Assembly: GCF_012034935.1 (NCBI RefSeq)
Contig: NZ_JAATEN010000007.1
Coordinates: 265,708 to 329,707, forward strand
DNA from: Streptomyces zingiberis
GTDB lineage: Bacteria; Actinomycetota; Actinomycetes; Streptomycetales; Streptomycetaceae
Direction of reading: 5' to 3'
DNA: 64,000 nucleotides
The position numbers were made by a program, and so were the translations under genes. Within the stretch, counting starts at the first letter, position 1. Each line of letters opens with the position of its first letter. The notes beneath the pieces were generated by a model that saw only the letters and a program-made list of their open reading frames with translations, was not told where the DNA came from and ran no database searches. This document shows positions 53,747 through 62,122 of the stretch, piece by piece.

Positions 53747-54571
53747 ATGGTCAACATGTCACCCGCCACTGAGTCCCTGTGGGCGCTCGTGCGCCCGCAC
53801 ACCGGTGAGCAAGTCTCGGTACGGCCCGCCTCCCGCGGTCATGGTTCTGACGTTACGGCCCTCGTCGAATGTGAGCGTGGGCCTGTCTTCGTCAAAGCCT
53901 GCCGTAACCGGCCCGGAGGCCGTCGAGCCTCCATGGCCAGAGAACGCCTGATCAACCCCTCCGTGCACGCCTTCTCTCCGGAACTACGGTGGCACGCTGA
54001 AAGTGACGAGTGGATCGCGCTCGGATTCGAGGTGGTTGAGGGCCGCTCGTCGGACTTCGGGCCGAACTCGGGTGACCTCGGGGCAGTGGTTGGGCTGCTC
54101 GATGGCCTTCGAGGAGTTCCCCTGCCGATCGAGGCCGGCGACTGGCAGGAGACTCGCTGGGACCGTTTCGCACCCGAAGGAACTACCGAGTTCTTCAGAG
54201 GTGACACGCTGCTCTTCACCGACGTGAACCCCGACAACTTCGTGATCGGTGAGCGCCGGAGCTGGATCGTGGACTGGTCCATGCCCACGCGTGGGGCGGG
54301 GTTCATCGACCCTGCCTGCCTCGTCGTGCAGCTCCTCGCAGCCGGGCATTCCGCTGAGCAGGCGGAGGAGTGGGCCGCCCGGTGTAAAGGGTGGGTGGAC
54401 GCGGACGCCTCGGCGATCGACGCGTTCGCCATGGCCACCTTGCGCATGAACAAACGGCAAGCTGAGCGGTTTCCCGAGGCGGAATGGCTCGGGGCCATGG
54501 CCGAGGCGGCCGAGACATGGGCCGGCCACCGCGGCGTCGCGGACCCTGTGCCACACGGTGCCGGTTATTGA
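53747..54571 (+). CDS. Aminoglycoside phosphotransferase-like kinase
   Basis: 274 residues. APH fold: FVKACRNRPGG (ATP-site Lys), RLINPSVHAFSPELR, catalytic loop LLFTDVNPDNFVIG (Asp with Asn) and metal Asp in SWIVDWSMP. The usual His of the H-x-D motif is replaced (FTDVNPDN). ATG 53747 has GAGGA upstream; a second ATG is three codons in. Substrate could be a drug or a small metabolite. Confidence 0.82.
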   Translation: MVNMSPATESLWALVRPHTGEQVSVRPASRGHGSDVTALVECERGPVFVKACRNRPGGRRASMARERLINPSVHAFSPELRWHAESDEWIALGFEVVEGRSSDFGPNSGDLGAVVGLLDGLRGVPLPIEAGDWQETRWDRFAPEGTTEFFRGDTLLFTDVNPDNFVIGERRSWIVDWSMPTRGAGFIDPACLVVQLLAAGHSAEQAEEWAARCKGWVDADASAIDAFAMATLRMNKRQAERFPEAEWLGAMAEAAETWAGHRGVADPVPHGAGY

Positions 54572-54659
54572 ATGGAATGGGCGCCACGTGAGGGCTGCCC
54601 CGCCTGAGCGTCGTGCGCTCGGGCGGGGCTTCCTCACGTACCACGCCGCGAGGCGCGTC

Positions 54660-54725
54660 GTGTTCCCGGCCGACGGGTGGTCGTCGTTCAAGGTCGCCGT
54701 GAAGCGCGGAGCACAGGGCGCCTGA
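54660..54725 (+). pseudogene. DUF397 C-terminal remnant
   Basis: VFPADGWSSFKVAVKRGAQGA followed by TGA, with DNA nearly identical to the last 21 codons of the intact DUF397 gene at 55795-56004 (TTCCCGGCCGACGGGTGGTC). The 5' part is missing and the sequence before it is unrelated. It marks a recombination end in front of the second XRE/DUF397 pair. Confidence 0.9.
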
Positions 54726-54970
54726 CCCACCCGCCGCGCCCACCACGCCTCCCCGATCCTCAACGGATTTCGCGATTCGGCCGTCACGCCCCCGCCACCA
54801 TCATTACCGTATGCATTCGATCAACTACACGTCGGCCATGTCCGGCGACGCCACGGCTCGGCAGGTGGCGACGTACGGGTTCAGGTGCCGGTCACGGCCG
54901 AGTGCGGGAACGAGGGAGCGTCCGGAGCAGTCGGGAACGGCCGCTCCGGGGGCACTGGAGGGGAGTTACC

Positions 54971-55813
54971 TTGCCGCAGCGACGTCTGGTCACGGGACGC
55001 AGCCGGGAACCGCGTCAGCGATTCGCGGAGGAGCTGCGTCAGTTACGGGCCGCCAAGGGCGTGACCCTGCGGCAGCTCGGCGAACGCGTGGGCTGGGACT
55101 GGTCCCTGTTCGGGAAGATGGAGAAGGGCGAGACGCTGGGCGGCCCGGAGGTCGTCCAGGCCCTGGACACGTACTACGAGACACCCGGGCTGCTGCTCGT
55201 CCTGTGGGAGCTGGCACGGGCCGACCGCACGCAGTTCCGCGAGCAGTACCGCCGCTACATGGAACTGGAGGCGGAGGCCACGAGCCTGTGGCACTTCGCG
55301 GTGAGCGTGCTGCCGGGACTCTTGCAGACGCCGGACTACGCACGGGCGCTCCTGGCGGCGGGCGGGCTCCGGGGAGACGAGCTGGAGCGGCAGATCGAGG
55401 CCCGCATGGCGCGGAGAGAACTGCTGGAGGGCGACGAGCCACCGCCGTTCCGGTCGATCCTTTCCGAGGCCGTACTCCGCGCCCCACTGCGTGACGCTGC
55501 CGCATGGTGCAGCCAGCTTGAGCATCTGCTGGCCATGGGAGATCGGCCGGACGTGGCGCTCCAGGTGCTGCCGCTGCGTGTCGGGCCGCATGGCTTGATG
55601 AACGCCACGGTCATGTTCCTGCGTTTGCTCGACGGACGTACTGTGGCATACACGGAGAACGGCTACCGGGGCGAACTGATCGAAGAAAACTGCCCTGTTG
55701 ACCGTTTGCAGCGTGCGTACGATGCAGTGCGCGACTTGGCCCTGCCCCCCGCCGAGTCGCGGAAGTTCGTCCGGCGCATCTTGGAGGAGACACCGTGCGA
55801 TCCCTCGACCTGA
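54971..55813 (+). CDS. XRE family regulator with DUF5753 domain, second copy
   Basis: 280 residues from a TTG with GGGGAGTTACC upstream, the same leader as the first copy at 13462. Helix-turn-helix LRQLGERVGWDWSLFGKMEK, then DUF5753 (FAVSVLPGLLQTPDYARALL, RRILEETPCDPST). It overlaps the DUF397 start by 19 nt. About 70 per cent of residues appear shared with the first copy by eye, so they are recent paralogues that might cross-talk. Confidence 0.93.
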   Translation: MPQRRLVTGRSREPRQRFAEELRQLRAAKGVTLRQLGERVGWDWSLFGKMEKGETLGGPEVVQALDTYYETPGLLLVLWELARADRTQFREQYRRYMELEAEATSLWHFAVSVLPGLLQTPDYARALLAAGGLRGDELERQIEARMARRELLEGDEPPPFRSILSEAVLRAPLRDAAAWCSQLEHLLAMGDRPDVALQVLPLRVGPHGLMNATVMFLRLLDGRTVAYTENGYRGELIEENCPVDRLQRAYDAVRDLALPPAESRKFVRRILEETPCDPST

Positions 55814-56004
55814 CCATTGCCACGTGGCGGAAGAGCAGTTACAGCAACCAGGACGGAGGCGAATGCATCGAAGTCTCCGACGACTTCGCCCCTTCGGTAC
55901 CGGTGCGCGACAGCAAGAATCCGCACGGCCCGGTGATCGTGTTCCCGGCCGACGGGTGGTCGTCGTTCATAGCCGCCGTGAAGCGCGGCACGCTGGACGG
56001 CTGA
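55795..56004 (+). CDS. DUF397 protein, second copy
   Basis: 69 residues: MRSLDLTIATWRKSSYSNQD, GGECIEVSDDFAPSVPVRDS, KNPHGPVIVFPADGWSSFIA and AVKRGTLDG. Same length as the copy at 12429. Overlaps the XRE stop. A truncated third copy of its C-terminus lies at 54660-54725. Confidence 0.94.
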   Translation: MRSLDLTIATWRKSSYSNQDGGECIEVSDDFAPSVPVRDSKNPHGPVIVFPADGWSSFIAAVKRGTLDG

Positions 56005-56108
56005 CCCGCACGCTGCCCCCGTCGAAACGCGCCCCCGCGGCCCCTCGCCCAGCGACCAGCTGGACGAAGGGCCGTCGCCATGCCGCGCCGGAAGGTTGCT
56101 CAGCCAAG

Positions 56109-56200
56109 ACCGTCCCGCCGCCACCGGGAGGCACCCCCGCATGACATCCGCCGCAGGCCCGCCCACGCACGCCGACAAGAAGCCACTGCCGCCGACCGCT
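56109..56200 (+). repeat. Dispersed repeat copy A
   Basis: Shares CCCGCCGCCACCGGGAGGC, then CCCCG.ATGAC.TCCGCCGC and GGCCCGC.CCCAC with 59605-59695; about 85 nt can be aligned. It contains a ribosome-site-like GGGAGG and an ATG, so it may be the 5' end of a gene lost from both places. Lies between the DUF397 gene and the end of the PanE-like gene. Confidence 0.8.
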
Positions 56201-57071
56201 ACCGGATCTTCCCGTGGTCACGCATCTGTTCCGCCAGCCGCTCCAGTTCGGCCACCGTCGCGGGGGAGGCGTCGCTGAGCCCGCTGTAGACGGCCGTCGG
56301 GCTGCGCAGGAAGCGCCGCACCAGGGCCACGAGCATCCCTTCCGGCAGGGTCCGCAGCGCGGCGAGCGCGCGGGGGACCGGCGGGGTCGGCATGGCGGCC
56401 AGGTGCTGCCGCATGAGGTGGAGCATGCCGCGGACCGCGTCGGGGTCGCCGGCCAGTGCCACCGGGCCGCCCGCCGCGTGCACCGCCTGCCCGAGAAGTA
56501 CGTCGACCGCGGCGTGCGTCTTGAGCCAGGCATCCATCCGCGGCTCGGCCTTGGCTCTGATCCCGGCGGTGCGGAACTCCCCGACGATCCGTTCCAGTCG
56601 CGGGGTGGTCCGGCCGTCGGGTTCGCCGATCGGCATGGGGACCCGGCTGGTCATGAAGTTGGCCGCGCGGTGACGGACCACGTCGCCGTCCATCGTGCCG
56701 CCCCACACCGGGAAGCCGAGCAGTACGCGCTCACGGCCGATCGCCGCGCCCAGCGGCTCCGCGCCGGCCGCCCAGTTGTGCAGGAACAGCACGTCGCCTT
56801 CGAGGCCGGCGAGTGATTCCAGCACCGCGTCGACGTGATGGGTGCGGACGAGGACGGCGGTCAGGTCGTACCCGCCGGCCGGGTGCTCGACCACCGGTAC
56901 GGGGACCCGCCTGACGGCGGGGCTGCCTTCCTCGGCGAGGCGCACGCCGTGCCGGCGCAGGGAGGCCAGCCGCTCACCCCGGGCGAGGAGCGAGACGTCG
57001 AGCCCGGCCTCGTACAAGCGGGCGGCGAACAGGCTGCCGCAGACCCCGGCGCCGTACACGAGCAGTTTCAT
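56199..57071 (-). CDS. Ketopantoate reductase family (PanE/ApbA) protein
   Basis: 290 residues. Rossmann motif GAGVCGSLFAARL, then LLARGERLASLRRHGVRLAE, then the helical C-domain with the catalytic-type Lys in AWLKTHAAVDVLLG. GAGAGG ribosome site before ATG 57071. The divergent TetR gene suggests a specialised oxidoreductase for an imported or toxic compound rather than the housekeeping pantothenate enzyme. Confidence 0.88.
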   Translation of the reverse strand: MKLLVYGAGVCGSLFAARLYEAGLDVSLLARGERLASLRRHGVRLAEEGSPAVRRVPVPVVEHPAGGYDLTAVLVRTHHVDAVLESLAGLEGDVLFLHNWAAGAEPLGAAIGRERVLLGFPVWGGTMDGDVVRHRAANFMTSRVPMPIGEPDGRTTPRLERIVGEFRTAGIRAKAEPRMDAWLKTHAAVDVLLGQAVHAAGGPVALAGDPDAVRGMLHLMRQHLAAMPTPPVPRALAALRTLPEGMLVALVRRFLRSPTAVYSGLSDASPATVAELERLAEQMRDHGKIR

Positions 57072-57095
57072 GGCAACCTCTCCCACGTGAGTCAA

Positions 57096-57116
57096 ACGTT
57101 CGTTTCAATCGAACGT
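57096..57116. promoter_or_regulatory. TetR operator, 7-7-7 palindrome
   Basis: ACGTTCG-tttcaat-CGAACGT, perfect, in the 61-bp region between the PanE-like gene (minus) and the TetR gene (plus). Probable binding site of that TetR protein, controlling both. Confidence 0.75.
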
Positions 57117-57132
57117 CTGTAAAGTACGGTAC

Positions 57133-57765
57133 ATGGCGCCACCCGATACCCGGACCAAGATCCTCGACGCGGCCGAACGCCTCTTCGCCGAGCACGGCTA
57201 CCGCGGCACCTCGGTGCGTGCGATCACCGACCTCGCCGGAGCGAACCTGGCCGCCGTCGGCTATCACTTCGGCTCGAAGGCGGAACTCCTGGCCGCGGTC
57301 GCCCGCCGCGTGACCGAGCCCATCATCGCCGCCCAGAGCGCCGGGCTCGACGAACTGCTCGCCCGGACCGCGGACCCGACGGTCGCCGAACTGGTGGAAG
57401 CCTTCGCAGGGCCGCTCTTCGACAAGATGCCCGCCGGCGATGAGGGCGGCGCCCGGACCTCCCGGCTGATCGTGACGATCCTCAGCGACCCGGCCGAGGA
57501 GGCGCGCAGCTGGACCGGCCCGGACGAGAACGCGGTCGGCGAGCGCTACCTGACGGCTTTCGCGCGCGCACTGCCCGGCCTTGCCCCACAGGAGCTGTTG
57601 TTCCGGATGCGGGGGATCTTCGCCGTGACGGCCGTGGACCGCGTCGATGTCTACAACGGGCCCTCCCCTGCCTGCCCGACGGCGACGGAAGGCGAGGAGG
57701 CCCGGCGCTGGGCGATCACGTTCCTGACGGCTGCGATGAGCGCGCCACCCACCCGGGCCGGGTGA
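57133..57765 (+). CDS. TetR family regulator (PanE-linked)
   Basis: 210 residues, helix-turn-helix LFAEHGYRGTSVRAITDLAG and NLAAVGYHFGSKAELL. Middle and C-terminal helices fit the CecR/YbiH-like subgroup (DUF1956-type, RTSRLIVTILSDP). Divergent from the PanE-like reductase with a clear operator between. Confidence 0.92.
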   Translation: MAPPDTRTKILDAAERLFAEHGYRGTSVRAITDLAGANLAAVGYHFGSKAELLAAVARRVTEPIIAAQSAGLDELLARTADPTVAELVEAFAGPLFDKMPAGDEGGARTSRLIVTILSDPAEEARSWTGPDENAVGERYLTAFARALPGLAPQELLFRMRGIFAVTAVDRVDVYNGPSPACPTATEGEEARRWAITFLTAAMSAPPTRAG

Positions 57766-57877
57766 GGAGTTCGGGGCGGGCGGTAAGCCTGGGGCGGCTC
57801 ACTCGCCGCCCTCGCCGCCGCCCTCGGACACGTCCAGGCCGAGAAGGGGCAAGGTGTTCACCTGCCCAGGACGCACG

Positions 57878-58543
57878 TCAACCGCGGGGCAGCACGCCCA
57901 GGAGGGTCGCGGTGAGGGCCAGCCCCAAGGAGTCCTTCAGCTCCAGGTGGAAGCGGGCCAGTTCGGGTTCGGCCTGGTAGGCAGCCTCCAGACTGGGTGG
58001 GGGTTTGCTGTACGCCGACAACGCACCCGCCATGACCATGGTCTGCAGGCTGAACAGGACGGCGTTCTCGCCCAGTTCCGGCAGGTGCTCGTGGATCAGA
58101 GCGGTCATGGTGTTCAGGCGGTCCAGGGAGGCGCGCTTGTAGCGGGCGACGACCTCGACGGAGACGTTGTGCTCCAGGACGCCGCCCTGCGCGCCGAAGA
58201 GCTCACACAACACCACGCGGCCGGAGAGTGAGCGGCTGAGGATCTCGGCCACCGCCGCCGCCCGCTCGGCCATGGGCTGTTCCCCGTCGACACCGGCGGC
58301 CAGCTCGTCCGCCAGTTCCGTCAGCCACTCCCGCAGGTAGCGGTCCAGCAGTTCCAGCAACACCGCCTCGCGCGACTCGAAGTAGCGCAGCACGTTCGGC
58401 TTCGCCAGGCCCACCCGGCGGCTGAGCTCGTTCAGGGTGACCGCGGCGACGGGCATCTCGTCGAGCATCGCCGACGCCACGTCGAGGATCGCCCGCCGGC
58501 GGATCTCCCGCTGCTCTTCGGTTCGCGCCCGCTGGAACGTCAT
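57878..58543 (-). CDS. TetR family regulator (SDR-linked)
   Basis: 221 residues; helix-turn-helix AVTLNELSRRVGLAKPNVLR and YFESREAVLLELL. ATG 58543. Divergent from the SDR gene at 58654 across a nested palindrome. C-terminal domain of the TetR_C_23-like type with YKRASLDRLNTMTALIHEHL. Confidence 0.92.
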   Translation of the reverse strand: MTFQRARTEEQREIRRRAILDVASAMLDEMPVAAVTLNELSRRVGLAKPNVLRYFESREAVLLELLDRYLREWLTELADELAAGVDGEQPMAERAAAVAEILSRSLSGRVVLCELFGAQGGVLEHNVSVEVVARYKRASLDRLNTMTALIHEHLPELGENAVLFSLQTMVMAGALSAYSKPPPSLEAAYQAEPELARFHLELKDSLGLALTATLLGVLPRG

Positions 58544-58561
58544 GATCCACCAGCCTAACTT

Positions 58562-58600
58562 AAGTACTGGCGGTACGTTGACAACGTACCGGGAGTACTT
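58562..58600. promoter_or_regulatory. Nested palindromic TetR operator
   Basis: Inner arms GGTACGTTG-a-CAACGTACC (58572-58590) sit inside outer arms AAGTACT (58562-58568) and AGTACTT (58594-58600), all centred on the same base. A further half site GGTACGTTA lies at 58627-58635 next to the SDR start. Confidence 0.88.
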
Positions 58601-58653
58601 TAACGTCGGAGGCGCAAGAGACCAGCGGTACGTTACATAGGCGGGAGCCTGGC

Positions 58654-59592
58654 ATGAGCGAGAAGTGGACGACGGCGGACATTCCGGACCAGCGCGGGCG
58701 GGTGGCCGTGGTGACCGGGGCCAACACCGGGCTGGGGTACGAGACCGCCGCCGCACTCGCCGAGCGCGGGGCCTCCGTGGTGCTCGCCGTGCGCGACGTC
58801 GAGAAAGGCGAGCGGGCCGCGGCCCGCATGACCGGCGACGCGACCGTGCAGGCACTGGACCTGACCTCGCTCGCCTCCGTCCGGACCGCGGCGGCGGAAC
58901 TGCGGTCCCGGTTCGACCGGATCGACCTGCTGATCAACAACGCCGGCGTGATGTACACCCCGCAGCAGACCACCGCCGACGGCTTCGAGCTGCAGTTCGG
59001 CACCAACCACCTCGGCCACTTCGCGCTCACCGGGCTGCTGCTGGACCTGATGCTGCCGGTGCCCGGCTCCCGCGTGGTGACGGTCAGCAGCACCGGTCAC
59101 CGCATCCGCGCCGCGATCCACTTCGACGACCTGCAGTGGGAGCGCGCGTACAGCCGGGTCGGCGCCTACGGCCAGTCCAAGCTGGCCAATCTGATGTTCA
59201 CCTACGAGCTGCAGCGCCGGCTCGCCTCGCACGGCACGACCGTCGCGGTGGCCGCACACCCCGGCGTGTCCAGCACCGAGCTCGCCCGCAACACCCCCGC
59301 GGCCCTCCGCCTTCCGCTCACCCGGCTCGCGCCGCTGATCGCCCAGACGCCGGCGATGGGCGCGCTGCCGACCCTGCGCGCCGCCACCGACCCCGCCACG
59401 CTCGGCGGTCAGTACTACGGCCCGGGCGGACGGCGCGGGGTCAAGGGCCACCCCCTGCTGGTCACCTCCAGCCCGGATTCCTACGACATCGCCGTCCAGC
59501 AGCGGCTGTGGGCCGTCTCCGAAGAGCTCACCGGGGTGACGTTCCCCGTCGCCGGGCTGCAGGAGAACCCGCTCCCTGCCGGAAGCCGCTGA
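58654..59592 (+). CDS. Short-chain dehydrogenase/reductase
   Basis: 312 residues, retinol-dehydrogenase/protochlorophyllide-like SDR: TGANTGLGYETAAALA, DLTSLASVR, NNAGVMYTPQQTTADGFE, VSSTGHR and YGQSKLANL (YxxxK). Probable oxidoreductase acting on a foreign carbonyl or alcohol; induced via the divergent TetR. ATG 58654 follows GCGGGAGCC. Confidence 0.92.
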   Translation: MSEKWTTADIPDQRGRVAVVTGANTGLGYETAAALAERGASVVLAVRDVEKGERAAARMTGDATVQALDLTSLASVRTAAAELRSRFDRIDLLINNAGVMYTPQQTTADGFELQFGTNHLGHFALTGLLLDLMLPVPGSRVVTVSSTGHRIRAAIHFDDLQWERAYSRVGAYGQSKLANLMFTYELQRRLASHGTTVAVAAHPGVSSTELARNTPAALRLPLTRLAPLIAQTPAMGALPTLRAATDPATLGGQYYGPGGRRGVKGHPLLVTSSPDSYDIAVQQRLWAVSEELTGVTFPVAGLQENPLPAGSR

Positions 59593-59604
59593 GGGCAGGC
59601 GTCA

Positions 59605-59695
59605 TCCCGCCGCCACCGGGAGGCGGCCCCGTATGACGTCCGCCGCGGGCCCGCGCCCACCGGCCGGCCGCGTGCCGCCGCTGACCGTTAGCGGC
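59605..59695 (+). repeat. Dispersed repeat copy B
   Basis: Matches 56109-56200 (CCCGCCGCCACCGGGAGGC, ATGACGTCCGCCGC, GGGCCCGC). Lies directly after the SDR gene, in the same relation to an oxidoreductase/TetR module as copy A is to the PanE module. Confidence 0.8.
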
Positions 59696-59796
59696 GAACG
59701 GCCCGCGGCACCGGTGGGTGAGGTCATCCGCATGCGTTCATCCGTTCCTCCGGCGCGTGGCTCTCGCGGCGAACCGGCGGCGCCCGGCGCCCGCCC

Positions 59797-60429
59797 CTAC
59801 CCGGTCCGGTATGCCCGGAGGAAGGTCCGCACCCCCTCGACGAGGAGCGGCCGGACGCGGGCGTCCTCCGCGGCGTTCGCGGACCCGAGCCGGTCCAGCG
59901 CGACGCCGAAGGTCAGCGCGATGAACTGGTCCGCCGCGAGGCGCGGGTCGGGGACGTGGAGCAGCCCGGCCGCGGCGAGCGCGGCGAACCGCTCGGCGAG
60001 CGCCTCGTCGGGCGTGTCGGCCATGGAGTTGTATCCCCGGTGCGGCAGATGACCGGGGTCCGCCCGGACCAGGCGTTGCAGCGTCGCGTACTCCGCCGAG
60101 CCGAGCATGTCGGTCGCGATGCGCATCGAGAACGTGACCAGGGCGTCCTCCAGGCCGCCGGCCTCGACGCGGTCGGTGAGGGTGTCGTCGAGGGTCCGCC
60201 GGATCGTGGTGATCATCGCCTGGCCCACGGCGTCGAGGGTGGCTCGCAGCAGCGTCTGCTTGTCGCCGAAGTAGTCGTAGACCGTCCGCTTGGACACCCC
60301 GGCCCGCGCGGCGACCGCGTCGACGCTGGTCCGGTCGAAACCGTCGGCGAGGAACAGCTCGCGGGCCGCCGAGAGGATGGCGGCCCGCTTCCGCGCGGAC
60401 CCCTCACGCAGGAGCTTCGTGGTCGGCAT
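59797..60429 (-). CDS. TetR family regulator (MFS-linked)
   Basis: 210 residues; helix-turn-helix LFLADGFDRTSVDAVAARAG and VSKRTVYDYFGDKQTLLRAT, and a TetR_C_7/AefR-like C-terminus. It diverges from the MFS/monooxygenase operon and probably represses it through the palindrome at 60448. Confidence 0.92.
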   Translation of the reverse strand: MPTTKLLREGSARKRAAILSAARELFLADGFDRTSVDAVAARAGVSKRTVYDYFGDKQTLLRATLDAVGQAMITTIRRTLDDTLTDRVEAGGLEDALVTFSMRIATDMLGSAEYATLQRLVRADPGHLPHRGYNSMADTPDEALAERFAALAAAGLLHVPDPRLAADQFIALTFGVALDRLGSANAAEDARVRPLLVEGVRTFLRAYRTG

Positions 60430-60447
60430 GGGCCCATCGTAGCGTTT

Positions 60448-60465
60448 CTACACTGCACGGTGTAG
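60448..60465. promoter_or_regulatory. TetR operator before MFS operon
   Basis: CTACAC-tgcacg-GTGTAG, perfect 6-6-6, 18 bp upstream of the TetR start. The long 270-nt leader on the MFS side has no other palindrome. Confidence 0.75.
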
Positions 60466-60718
60466 TTTAGTTCCGCGTCGGCGCACAGCACAGGCTCCGT
60501 GCCTCCGCTCCGGCGCGGTGGGACCGCGCGTGCCCTCGCCTCGTCCGCCGCTCCGCCGGGCGGGCCGGATGCCCGCGGGTCCGGACGGCCGGCACACACC
60601 CAGCACCGAACACACCGCGCCCCGCGGACGGGCCACCCCTGCGCGCGGGACCCGTGAGGCGGCGGCGCACGGAAGAGGCCGGGCCGCTTCCCACCCATCG
60701 ACGACCGGGAGGATCTCC

Positions 60719-62122
60719 ATGACCACCACATCCCTCGCTCCGCCCTTACGCATCGGAGGAGCCGCCGTGGGCGCCCTCGGCGCGCTGGCGGTCGCCACCG
60801 GCGCCCTGGAGTCGGTGGTGACGCCGACGCTCCCGCTCCTCCAGCGCGAACTGGGCATGACCCCCGCCGAGGGGGCGCTGCTCAGCGTCACGCTCCTCGT
60901 CACCGGCGCGCTCGTCACCCCCGTCGCCGGCAAGCTGGGCGACCGCTACGGCGGGAAACAGGTCCTGGTCCGGCTGATGGCGGTGGTCTGCGCCGGTGGC
61001 CTGGTGTCCGCCGTGGCGCCGAGCCTGCCGGTGCTGCTGCTCGGCCAGGTGCTCCAGGGAGCGATGGTGGGCGCGCTGCCCCTGTCCTTCATCCTGGTGC
61101 GCGAGCATCTCCCCGCGGGAGAGGCGAAGGTGGCCATCGGGGTGGTCAGCGGGCTCTTCGTGGCGGGCGGGATGGCGGGAACGGTCGCGGCCGGGCCCGT
61201 GGCCGAAGGGCTGTCCCGGCACTGGATGTTCGCGCTGCCGACGATCGCCGTCACCGGGGCCACCCTGCTGGTGAACCGGCTGATGCCGCAGGACCCGCCC
61301 GGCCGGTCCGCGGACGGCGCCGGGACCGACTGGCCCGGCCTCCTGCTGCTGAGCGGGTCGCTGGTCACGCTCATGGTCGTGCTCGCCATGGCTCCCGGCC
61401 TCGGCTCACAGCCCCTCGCACTCGGCGCCCTCCTCGTGCTGCTGGGGGTCTTCGTGACCGGCTGGGCAGCGGTGGAACGGCGCGCGGCGGCACCGATGGT
61501 CGATCTGCGGATGCTCGCGCGGCCCGAGGTGTGGAAGGCGTGCGTGCTGACGTTCGTGGTGTGCGCCGGCACCGCGATGGCGGTCCATCTCATCCCGCAG
61601 CTGCTCGCGGCGTCCGGGGACGGTTACGGCTTCGGCGCCGGCGCCACCGAGATCGGCTTCTTCCTGCTGCCCGGCGCCGTGGCCGCGTCGCTGGCCGGGC
61701 CGCTCAGCGGGCTCGGGGCACGGCGTCTCGGCTCCCGTGCCGTGGTCGCCACCGGGATCGCCCTCATGGTCACCGCCCTGTTCGCCCTGTCGGCCGCGCA
61801 CTTCGAGGTGTGGCACCTCGTCGTCGGCAAGGTGATGATCTCGCTCGCCAACGGCCTGTGCGTCACGGCCCTGGTGGCCGCCACCGCCACCTCCGTCGAC
61901 CGCCGGGACACCGGCATCGCCACCGGCCTGGTCCTGGTCACCCGCGTGGTCGGGTTCGCCGTGGGGGTGCAGGTCAGTGGCGCCGTCCTCACCGCCGGGA
62001 CACCGGCCGGGTCGGACGTCCCGGCCGAACCGGCCTTCGTCACCGGCTTCGTCACGGCCGCCGCCGTGACGGCGCTGTCCCTGCTCGTCGTCCGCACCAT
62101 GGCCAAGGGAGCCAAGGCATGA
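60719..62122 (+). CDS. MFS drug transporter, 14-helix type
   Basis: 467 residues, DHA2-like. Motif A is GKLGDRYGGKQV; motif C-like region SGLFVAGGMAGTVAAGPVAE. GGGAGG precedes ATG 60719. It overlaps the flavin monooxygenase by 4 nt, so export and modification of one compound are probably joined. TetR-controlled. Confidence 0.92.
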   Translation: MTTTSLAPPLRIGGAAVGALGALAVATGALESVVTPTLPLLQRELGMTPAEGALLSVTLLVTGALVTPVAGKLGDRYGGKQVLVRLMAVVCAGGLVSAVAPSLPVLLLGQVLQGAMVGALPLSFILVREHLPAGEAKVAIGVVSGLFVAGGMAGTVAAGPVAEGLSRHWMFALPTIAVTGATLLVNRLMPQDPPGRSADGAGTDWPGLLLLSGSLVTLMVVLAMAPGLGSQPLALGALLVLLGVFVTGWAAVERRAAAPMVDLRMLARPEVWKACVLTFVVCAGTAMAVHLIPQLLAASGDGYGFGAGATEIGFFLLPGAVAASLAGPLSGLGARRLGSRAVVATGIALMVTALFALSAAHFEVWHLVVGKVMISLANGLCVTALVAATATSVDRRDTGIATGLVLVTRVVGFAVGVQVSGAVLTAGTPAGSDVPAEPAFVTGFVTAAAVTALSLLVVRTMAKGAKA

